From CAVYPR01 sp963770505 (lineage in GTDB: Bacteria; Actinomycetota; Acidimicrobiia; Acidimicrobiales; RAAP-2): a DNA stretch of 64,000 nt. The notes under the pieces were generated by a model. That model saw only the letters and a list, made by a program, of their open reading frames with translations. It did no database searches and was not told the DNA's origin. This document shows, piece after piece, positions 33,682 to 40,627 of the stretch (the first letter of the stretch is position 1; each line of letters opens with the position of its first letter). The position numbers and the translations under genes are program-made. The DNA lies in NCBI GenBank assembly GCA_963770505.1, contig CAVYPR010000001.1, positions 1,302,001 to 1,366,000 of the forward strand, given 5' to 3'.

Positions 33682-35187
33682 ATGTTTAAGTCATTGCGAT
33701 TCAAGGCCGCGCTCATCGGCAGCGTGGCCGCAGGGGTCGTCCTTCTGGGCGGCGCCGTAGCTGGTGCGGGCGAGCCGAGCTGTGCCCCACAAGGGTCATC
33801 GACCAGCTCCACCCTCAGCCAACCTGTTGCCATTTCGGGAAACTCTGGCCCGAGCACCGCGCAGGGCTCGGCTCAAGGTGGCCAGAGTGGCAACGCCGGA
33901 TCACAGGCGACAGCCACCACCACCGCCGTTTCGGGGAGTGCCAACTCCGGCAACACCGGATCGGCAACGAGCGACGGCAACACCGCTCAATCCGGCAACT
34001 CTGGCAACTCCGGAAACTCGGGTTCGACCGGCGAGGCACAAAGCGGTGCCCCAGCCACGCCGAACCAAGGTGGCCAGGGCTGGAACCAGGGAGGCCAGGG
34101 CAACCAGGGCGGTCAGGGCAACCAGGGCGGCAAGGGCTGCAAGGGTGGTCAGGACTCGAACCAAGGTGGCCAGGGCTGGGGCCAGGGCAACCAGGGCGGC
34201 CAAGGCTGCAAGTGCGGCCAAGGGTCGAACCAGGGTGGCCAAGGCTGGAGCCAGGGTGGCCAAGGCAACCAGGGCGGCAAGGGCTGCAAGTGCGGCCAAG
34301 GCTCGAACCAGGGTGGCCAAGGCAACCAGGGCGGCCAGAGCTGGAGCAACGGCAGCTCATCGGCGACGTCGGGGAACTCCGGGAACACCGGGTCGACCGG
34401 CGCCACCGGTCCGGCAACGGTGAACTCGAGCCCGACGTCGGGGAACTCCGGTAACGGGGGAACCACGGGCTCGGCGAGCGCCAACCCGGTGACCACCTCA
34501 TCGGCCGTATCTGGCACAGCCAACGGCACCAACTGGACGCAGTCGGGCAGCACCGGCAACACCGGACCGGCTTCAGCCAGTTCCAATCCGGTGTCGACGA
34601 CTGGAAAGCCAACTGGCTCGGATCAGTGGAGCGACGGTTCAGGTGGCTCGGGTAGTTCCAGTGCGAGCGGCTCGCCGGTCGCCCAGTCCGGGAACTCGGG
34701 CGCCAGCACCGCAACCGGGTCAGCCGAGGGCGGTCAGAGCGGTAACGCAACATCGTCATCGTCCTCCACCACCACGGCTGAATCGGGGAGTGCCAACTCC
34801 GGTAACACTGGGACAGCGACGAGCAACGACAACTCGGCGACCTCTGGGAACTCGGGCAATTCCGGGAACTCCGGGGACACCGGGGAGGCCATTGACGTCT
34901 CGCCGTGCATCGCACTTTCCTGCCAGTACAGCTCGTCGGCGACCTCGGGCAATTCCGGGAACACCGGCGACACCGGCAACACCGGTCCAGCGACGGTGAA
35001 CTCGAGCCCGACCTCGGGGAACTCGGGTAACGGAGGAACGACCGGTTCGGCCAGCGCCAATCCGGTGACGACCTCCTCCGCCCAGTCCGGCAACGCCAAC
35101 GGCACCAACGGCACCAGCTCGGGCAACACCGGGACAACCGGTAGCGCCAGCTCGACCGCCAACGCTCTGTCGAGCCTCGGGCTGTAG
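33682..35187 (+). CDS. Secreted Asn/Gly/Ser/Gln-rich protein with duplicated segments and Cys-containing GGQ core
   Basis: 501 residues from ATG 33682 (AAAGGAA upstream). Residues 1-30 are a clear signal peptide (LIGSVAAGVVLLGGAVAGAG). The mature chain has an A-X-B-A'-B' layout. A (about 50-115) and A' (about 335-400) share SGSANSGNTG and SGNSGNSGNSG; B (about 227-285) and B' (about 415-480) share GPATVNSSPTSGNSGNGG. X (about 120-225) is made of NQGGQG units with GCKGGQ, GCKCGQ and GCKCGQ motifs. Large charged or hydrophobic residues are nearly absent, so it cannot fold as a globular protein. Amyloid-like, matrix or spore/sheath-type material is conceivable; the Cys motifs might cross-link or bind metal. 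No known family recognised. Confidence 0.78.
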   Translation: MFKSLRFKAALIGSVAAGVVLLGGAVAGAGEPSCAPQGSSTSSTLSQPVAISGNSGPSTAQGSAQGGQSGNAGSQATATTTAVSGSANSGNTGSATSDGNTAQSGNSGNSGNSGSTGEAQSGAPATPNQGGQGWNQGGQGNQGGQGNQGGKGCKGGQDSNQGGQGWGQGNQGGQGCKCGQGSNQGGQGWSQGGQGNQGGKGCKCGQGSNQGGQGNQGGQSWSNGSSSATSGNSGNTGSTGATGPATVNSSPTSGNSGNGGTTGSASANPVTTSSAVSGTANGTNWTQSGSTGNTGPASASSNPVSTTGKPTGSDQWSDGSGGSGSSSASGSPVAQSGNSGASTATGSAEGGQSGNATSSSSSTTTAESGSANSGNTGTATSNDNSATSGNSGNSGNSGDTGEAIDVSPCIALSCQYSSSATSGNSGNTGDTGNTGPATVNSSPTSGNSGNGGTTGSASANPVTTSSAQSGNANGTNGTSSGNTGTTGSASSTANALSSLGL

Positions 35188-35526
35188 CAGAACCTGGCCA
35201 CGACTGTGGTCCGATAGACCCAAGTGCGTCGGACGACCGGCCCTCGCCCCAGGCGGCGAGGGCCGGTCGCTCCGGCTCTTGGGCCGCCGGCAAAACCAGA
35301 AGCTGGTCCGCGTCCGCGGTTCGATCCGTCGAGCCTCGCCGGCTCGGCGCTCGCGGTCAGACCAGGACCACCACCCGGCCGTTCAGAAGGACGTCCGGCT
35401 TGGTAAACGCGCCATCCCTCCTGCAGCGCCGGCAACGGCCTCCGCCACGAGGATCAATAGCAGTCCAACCACCCTCTGAAGTGGACCTGCTCGCGCGATA
35501 CTGAGCAGGTGGAGGGGCAGGTCACG
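35188..35526. other. Intergenic region, 339 bp, with terminator
   Basis: It contains the strong hairpin at 35234-35269 and, at 35511-35520, the GGAGGGGCAG ribosome site of the next gene. No additional gene is supported. Confidence 0.5.
35234..35269 (+). terminator. Strong GC-rich hairpin terminator
   Basis: CGACCGGCCCTCGCC (35234-35248) and GGCGAGGGCCGGTCG (35255-35269) are perfect 15-bp arms around a 6-nt loop, 46 bp after the stop of the Asn/Gly-rich protein gene. No T tract follows. Confidence 0.8.
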
Positions 35527-36060
35527 ATGGTGTGCAGCGCGGCCACAGACCTGGCCGTGATCGACCGCAGTCTCGATCCCCGACCCGAAGGGAGACCATC
35601 ACATCGGCACCGGCGCAGGTGGCTAGCCGTGACGACGGCTTGCGCGGCCGTGGCCACCTTCGTGTGGGCGCTGGGATTCGTGGCGCTCAATGAGGTCCAC
35701 GCCAACACTCGGTTTGACCAGGTCCATCTGTCTGTGGACGCCACTCATCGCCAATTGGACGTCGTGCTCGCCGATCTGACCAAGGTTCGCGGCAACTTCC
35801 GCGTGGTCGGCGGTCAGGTCGGCGTGGATGAGAAGACCTTGACTTGGGACTCCACCGAACTGCAGGGCTTGGAGTCAGCACTTACCAGCGCCCGCACGCA
35901 TGTGTGGGACAACACGTCGGCGATCGGGGGCTTGCAGGTATGCCTCGACGGTGTGGAACAGGCGCTCAACGCCCTGTCCGTCAATGAGCAGACCACCGCC
36001 GTCAGTGCCCTGGACGCCGTGTCCACCAGCTGTACCGACGCGCTCACCGCCAATGGGTAG
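35527..36060 (+). CDS. Membrane-anchored stalk protein, paralogous to the N-terminus of the next gene
   Basis: 177 residues from ATG 35527, six bases after GGAGGGGCAG; GTG 35509 is upstream in frame. After a basic segment (RPSHRHRRR) a single membrane helix (WLAVTTACAAVATFVWALGFVAL) is followed by an extracellular helical region, probably coiled coil (TRFDQVHLSVDATHRQLD, LQGLESALTSARTHV). The ending LQVCLDGVEQALNAL and VSTSCTDAL matches the stalk of the GH43-fold protein that overlaps it by 8 bp (LQTCLEGVRSSLQAV, VSTACTTL), including two conserved cysteines. No enzymatic domain; it may pair with the next protein at the membrane. Confidence 0.75.
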   Translation: MVCSAATDLAVIDRSLDPRPEGRPSHRHRRRWLAVTTACAAVATFVWALGFVALNEVHANTRFDQVHLSVDATHRQLDVVLADLTKVRGNFRVVGGQVGVDEKTLTWDSTELQGLESALTSARTHVWDNTSAIGGLQVCLDGVEQALNALSVNEQTTAVSALDAVSTSCTDALTANG

Positions 36061-37390
36061 TCGTGGTGGGAAGCTTGCTCTCGGCGCCTGCGCTGTCGTC
36101 ATGGCCGCAGGTCTCATGGCCTTCGCGATCGCCACCGATCTGCAGGCCCAGGCGCGGCACCGTCACGAGCTCACCGTTCTGGCCAGGGCCCGACACAAGC
36201 TGGCACTCACCAGATCCGCCCTCGCTGCCAGCGATCACGCGCGGGCGCTTGCCACCGGCCATCGCGATGCCCTGCAGGCGTCCATCGCCTCGACGCTGGC
36301 TCAACTTGCGTCCAACAAGCAGGCGCTCACAGGAACCAACGGCGACGCGTATCTCCTGGGTCTCAACGTCGAAACGCTGCAGACCTGCCTCGAGGGCGTG
36401 CGCAGCTCGCTGCAGGCCGTCACAGCCCACAACAACGACCAGGCTGCGTCCGACCTGTCGGCGGTGTCAACGGCCTGTACGACCCTGACGAATGGGACGA
36501 GCACAGGCTTGGTCTATCCCTTCGACTTCCCGGATCCCGATGTCGTCCTCGTCGGTGGCACCTACTTCGCCTACGCCACCAATTCGGTGGCCGGGAACAT
36601 CCAGATCATCGAGTCCAAGGACCTGGTCCATTGGAGCGTGGTCGGGGACGCGCTTCCGAGCCTCCCGATATGGGCGATCCCGGACTTCACCTGGGCGCCC
36701 GGCGTGATCCAGATCGGCGGGTCCTTCGACCTCTACTACGCCGCGGTGGTGGCCGGCTCGACGGGCGGCGAGGAGTGCATCTCAGTGGCGACCGCCACGC
36801 AGCCACAGGGGCCGTTCGTCGACGCCTCCACCGCTCCGCTCGAGTGCCAGGCGGCGTTGGGCGGGTCCGTCGACCCTTCGCCGTTCGTGGACGCCAACGG
36901 CACCATGTACCTGCAGTGGAAGTCCGTCGGTGCCGGGGGTCAACCGGCGACGATCTGGTCCGAGGAGCTTGATGCCACCGGCACTGGGTTCGCCGGGGGG
37001 CCCAGTGCCACCCCGACTGCGCTGATCACCGCCGACCAGGCGTGGGAGGCGGGAGTGGTCGAGGCACCCGACCTCGTCACCGACGCAGGTCGCTACTTCC
37101 TCTTCTACTCCGGCAACAACTGGGACAGCGCCGACTACGGCGTCGGGGTGGCCACCTGCACTGGTCCCCTCGGCCCGTGCACCGATTCGTCGTCGCAGCC
37201 CATCATGGCCAGCGGACCGGGCATGGAGGGACCCGGTGGAGCATCCATCTTCGCTGACGCCTCGGGGACAGCCTGGATCGCCTTCGACGCCTACCTTCCA
37301 GGCGCGGTGGGCTTTCCCCACAGTCGGGACCTCTACCTCCGTCGCATAGATCTCACCGGCTCGCTCCCCGTTGTTGAACCGGCTTCCTGA
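36053..37390 (+). CDS. Membrane-anchored glycoside hydrolase family 43-like protein with stalk
   Basis: 445 residues from ATG 36053, overlapping the upstream gene by 8 bp (translational coupling). Residues 1-30 form a signal anchor (ACAVVMAAGLMAFAIA), about 30-145 a helical stalk paralogous to the upstream protein, and about 150-445 a five-bladed propeller of the GH43 type. Expected catalytic residues are visible: Asp in FPDPDVVLVGG (base), Asp in SVDPSPFVDANG (pKa modulator) and Glu in GVVEAPDLV (acid). Family members cleave arabinofuranosyl or xylosyl linkages; here the substrate is unknown. It is probably displayed outside the membrane. GH43 fused to this stalk is an architecture I do not recognise. 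Confidence 0.82.
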   Translation: MGSRGGKLALGACAVVMAAGLMAFAIATDLQAQARHRHELTVLARARHKLALTRSALAASDHARALATGHRDALQASIASTLAQLASNKQALTGTNGDAYLLGLNVETLQTCLEGVRSSLQAVTAHNNDQAASDLSAVSTACTTLTNGTSTGLVYPFDFPDPDVVLVGGTYFAYATNSVAGNIQIIESKDLVHWSVVGDALPSLPIWAIPDFTWAPGVIQIGGSFDLYYAAVVAGSTGGEECISVATATQPQGPFVDASTAPLECQAALGGSVDPSPFVDANGTMYLQWKSVGAGGQPATIWSEELDATGTGFAGGPSATPTALITADQAWEAGVVEAPDLVTDAGRYFLFYSGNNWDSADYGVGVATCTGPLGPCTDSSSQPIMASGPGMEGPGGASIFADASGTAWIAFDAYLPGAVGFPHSRDLYLRRIDLTGSLPVVEPAS

Positions 37391-37500
37391 AACAGGCGTC
37401 TGAAACAGGCGGACACGAGCCCACGGCAGGCCCGCCGCGCGTCACCGAGTCAACTGGTGCTCAAGGCGTTGAAGAGATCAGCCGAGCCAGCGCCATATCG

Positions 37501-38295
37501 CTACCTTGCCCTGCGCCTGAGCGGCATCATCGTCTCGGGAAAAGGGTTTGCCGTGAAATCGAGCACGAGTTGGTTGAAAAGATCTGGCCTCTCCATCGGG
37601 ACGAGGTGAGACGCGCCGGGCACAACGGCCAGCTGCCCATGCTCGACTTTGCGGGAGAACTCCTCCGCGTGGTCCACGCGTATGTAGTCGTCATCGCCGA
37701 CGATGACCAGCGTCGGCGCGGAGATCTGCTGCACTCGGGCCGTCCAGTCGAATGGTTCGGACCACATGGTGCGCATCTTCTCCCATACCTCGGGGAAGTG
37801 TCCGGCCCCGTCCGGGGAGGCTTGGGCATACATGGCGGCGAACATCTCCATGTCCTCGTCCTCGGGCGAAAGAGCAACAAGGTCCTCCATCGCTCCCGAG
37901 ACGTAGCCGGCACTCGAGAAGCCCGACCCCGTGACGGTCAGCGTTCGGACGAGCTCGGGGTGCTCCGCCGCGATCAGCGTCCCCACCATGCCCCCATCGC
38001 TCCATCCAAGAAGATCGACCGGCCCAAGGCCGAGGGCCGCGAGGAAGCCAACGGTTTGATCGGCCATTGCCCGATACGTCAGCGGGCCAGGCCGGTCAGG
38101 GGTATGCCCCTGTGCCTGGCGCTCAGGCGCCACCACGTGGCGGTACGGCGACAACCCCGAAAACTGTGCTGCCCAGGTGGAATTGTCTGCCAACCCACCA
38201 TGGAGGAGAACGATGGTCTCGCCATCGCCCTCGACCTCGTAGAACACGGCCAAGCCATCTATGTCGACAGTCCCATGCGTGCGGGGAGCGACCAT
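37501..38295 (-). CDS. Alpha/beta hydrolase
   Basis: 264 residues. GETIVLLHGGLADNSTW gives the HG oxyanion segment, LLGWSDGGMVG the nucleophile elbow (Ser in GWSDG), TLVIVGDDDYIRVDHAEEF the acid Asp region and VVPGASHLVPMERPDLF the catalytic His. All triad elements are present. It resembles small esterase/lyase-type hydrolases without a large lid; the substrate is unknown. Stands alone, convergent to the GH43 gene. Confidence 0.88.
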   Translation of the reverse strand: MVAPRTHGTVDIDGLAVFYEVEGDGETIVLLHGGLADNSTWAAQFSGLSPYRHVVAPERQAQGHTPDRPGPLTYRAMADQTVGFLAALGLGPVDLLGWSDGGMVGTLIAAEHPELVRTLTVTGSGFSSAGYVSGAMEDLVALSPEDEDMEMFAAMYAQASPDGAGHFPEVWEKMRTMWSEPFDWTARVQQISAPTLVIVGDDDYIRVDHAEEFSRKVEHGQLAVVPGASHLVPMERPDLFNQLVLDFTANPFPETMMPLRRRAR

Positions 38296-38443
38296 TGGAT
38301 GATCCTATGTGGCCTTTTTCGCGTCACTTCGCAGCTGACCATCTCCGGTGAACCTGGCGCGGCGGTGCCCACCACCCATCGTTGCGGGCGGGGGGCCCGT
38401 GATCACCTTCGTGGTTGAGGGATACATTCCATGTCGAGGTCAC

Positions 38444-38971
38444 ATGAGAGCACGTCCGTCGATCAGGTCCACCCGAACCGGCGATGCGCCGGGCATTCTT
38501 GGTGTCGTTCGAGAGGCGTTCTCGACCGGGGGACGCGACGGTCAGGAAGAAGTCGACATCGTCGTCAAGACCTGGGCGCTTCGTGCTGCCGTTCCGGAAC
38601 TTGACCTGGTGGCCGTGGATGGCGATGTGGTCGTTGGCCATGTCCTCGGTGCGGTCGGTCATCTCGGTCCTCGACGGTGCGCCGCGGTCGCCCCGTTGGC
38701 GGTTGCCCCCTCCCACCAGGGTCAGGGTGTCGGGACGGCCCTCATGACCGAGATCATTCGCCGAGCCGAGGGGATCGGAGAGCCCCTCCTGCTTCTTCTC
38801 GGACTACCCGAGTATTACGGTCGATTCGGCTTCGAGCCTGCTGGGCCGCTCGGCATCGACTATCCACCCGCCGGTGCGGGAAACCCGCATTTCCTGGCCC
38901 GCAGACTCGCCACCTACAGGACCGACTTCCGAGGCGAGTTCATCTACTGCTGGGAATCGGCGTCTGTCTGA
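38444..38971 (+). CDS. GNAT family N-acetyltransferase
   Basis: 175 residues from ATG 38444 (GAGGT upstream). The acetyl-CoA pyrophosphate loop is LAVAPSHQGQGVGTALM (Q/RxxGxG/A motif), followed by LLLLGLPEYYGRFGFEPAG typical of the YhbS-like group. C-terminal FLARRLATYRTDFRGEFIYCW is the usual end. It would acetylate an amine of unknown identity. Isolated gene. Confidence 0.88.
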   Translation: MRARPSIRSTRTGDAPGILGVVREAFSTGGRDGQEEVDIVVKTWALRAAVPELDLVAVDGDVVVGHVLGAVGHLGPRRCAAVAPLAVAPSHQGQGVGTALMTEIIRRAEGIGEPLLLLLGLPEYYGRFGFEPAGPLGIDYPPAGAGNPHFLARRLATYRTDFRGEFIYCWESASV

Positions 38972-39252
38972 GATAGCGGATGATCGGGACATCCGACTGG
39001 CTGCCGATCATCTTGTGCTGGTGGTGGAAGTGCCGAATGAAGCGGTCGAGGTACTCGACCACCTGGTTCCTGGGGCACTAGCCCTGTGCCCTCTGCCCGG
39101 CGAGGGGGCGGTCAGACGGCGACCGCCGCTCGACCAGGCATGGGACAGAGGGAACCATGACCTGGCCCGGCCTTCCGGGGGTACCCTCGCTTGGGAGAGC
39201 AGTGTCGAATTTGATGTCCGCTGTCCGCCTCGACAGATACCAAGAGGCCTAG

Positions 39253-39768
39253 ATGCCTGAGATCGAGCCAGTTGCGCAACTAAGTCAGTTCAGCAGTCCC
39301 AACGCCGTCGCCACCAGGTGGACCCATGGTCGGCAGACGTTGCAGGACGCCGAGGTCTATTGGTTATCCACCGTGCGTTCAGATGGAAGGCCGCACGTGA
39401 CCCCGCTTCTCGGAGTGTGGCTCAACGGCGCGCTGCATTTCTGTACCGGACCTACCGAGCGCAAGGCCAAGAACCTTGCCGAGAACCCTCAATGCGCGCT
39501 CACGACGGGCCGCAACAGTCTCGAGGGACTCGATCTCGTGGTCGAGGGTCAGGCGATCACTGTGAAGGACCGGGGCGAATTGCGATCCATCGCCGATTGC
39601 TTCGAATCGAAGTACGGACCGCATTTCAAGTCGCCTGATGGCACTTGGGCCGGCCTCGGAGACGCCATGCGAGACGGGAGCGTACTGGTATTCCGAGTCG
39701 ATCCCACGACCGCTTTCGGGTTTGGCAAAGGGACTCCATACAGCCAGACTCGTTGGCGGTTCACCTGA
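39253..39768 (+). CDS. Pyridoxamine 5'-phosphate oxidase-like (split-barrel) protein
   Basis: 171 residues from ATG 39253 (AGAGG upstream). Split-barrel flavin/F420-binding fold: VYWLSTVRSDGRPHVTPLLGVWL opens the barrel, TERKAKNLAENPQCALTTG continues it, and VFRVDPTTAFGFGKG ends it with WRF. In actinobacteria many such proteins use F420 or heme rather than FMN; sequence alone does not decide. The 281-bp gap upstream shows nothing clear. Confidence 0.85.
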   Translation: MPEIEPVAQLSQFSSPNAVATRWTHGRQTLQDAEVYWLSTVRSDGRPHVTPLLGVWLNGALHFCTGPTERKAKNLAENPQCALTTGRNSLEGLDLVVEGQAITVKDRGELRSIADCFESKYGPHFKSPDGTWAGLGDAMRDGSVLVFRVDPTTAFGFGKGTPYSQTRWRFT

Positions 39769-39814
39769 CAGGATTGGCGAGGCCGATCCGCCGCGGCAGC
39801 AAACCCGCCTAGCC

Positions 39815-39838
39815 GTCCCATCGCCGGCGATATGGGAC
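39815..39838. terminator. Hairpin between convergent genes
   Basis: GTCCCATCGCC (39815-39825) pairs with GGCGAT-ATGGGAC (39826-39838) apart from a 2-nt bulge. It lies between the 3' ends of the PNPOx-like gene (+) and YdeI-like gene (-), so it may serve both. Confidence 0.5.
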
Positions 39839-39871
39839 ATTCCGTCGGCAGTGAATCTTCTTCTCAGTTGA

Positions 39872-40462
39872 TCATGGAGCCTGGGGGTGGATCGTCTCAC
39901 CTCGGGCCAACATCTCGACAAACTGGCCGATGCGCCTGGAGCGGGTTTCGGGTTTCTTGGCGTTCCCGAGCCTGTAGAGGATGGCGTATCGATTCGCACT
40001 GGTGAGCTTCTCGAACATCGCCTCCGCGCGAGGATTGGCACTCAGGGCAGCAAGAAGATCCTCCGGCACCTCAATGCTGGCTTGCCCGGCGTAGGCGGCC
40101 TCCCATCGACCGTCCTCTTTCGCCTGCCGCACCTCGTCTTCGCCGGATCGATGCATTCGGCCGGTGGCGATCAACCTTTCAGCGATGGCCGCGTTCCGTT
40201 GAGACCACGGGCTGCGAGCTTTTCGAGGCGTGAACCGTCGTCGGAACGTGGCGGTGTCACGACGCCCTAATTGACCATCGATCCAGCCGAAGCAGATTGC
40301 CTCGTCAAGCGCCTCGTCGTACGAGAGGGTGGTCGGATCGGCCGTTCCCTTTTTGGCTAGAACCAGCCAGACACCCAGTGAATCGGCGTGATGGGCGCTC
40401 AACCACCTTCGCCATTCGCCCGCGTCCCCGACCAGTAGCTCTGGGAGGTCCACGGCGTTCAC
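39872..40462 (-). CDS. YdeI/OmpD-associated-like protein
   Basis: 196 residues from GTG 40462, five bases after GGAGG; ATG 40474 contains that site and is less likely. It shows EWRRWLSAHHADSLGVWLVLAKKG, SYDEALDEAICFGWIDGQ and RRFTPRKARSPWSQRNAAIAERL, the family signature. The C-terminal ANRYAILYRLGNAKKPETRSRRI is the usual helical end. Homologues are annotated as bacteriocin-protection or YdeI proteins, but their biochemical role is not established. Confidence 0.87.
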   Translation of the reverse strand: MNAVDLPELLVGDAGEWRRWLSAHHADSLGVWLVLAKKGTADPTTLSYDEALDEAICFGWIDGQLGRRDTATFRRRFTPRKARSPWSQRNAAIAERLIATGRMHRSGEDEVRQAKEDGRWEAAYAGQASIEVPEDLLAALSANPRAEAMFEKLTSANRYAILYRLGNAKKPETRSRRIGQFVEMLARGETIHPQAP

Positions 40463-40627
40463 CGTATCCTCCATGTCCCGGTCGCGGGCGCCCCGGCTCA
40501 ACTCCATTACTAGCCGCACCGTCGAGGACAAACGTGCACGGACACCACGCGGTTGAAGGCCGCCAGCGACGTTGCTGCGACGTCATCGGTTACTTGCGAG
40601 AGACCCCGGTCTGCCACCGATGAGCGT

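Noticed and set aside
37388..37411. Tandem TGAAACAGGCG at the end of the GH43 gene
   Set aside because: A two-copy short duplication spanning the stop codon; no function or hairpin can be supported.
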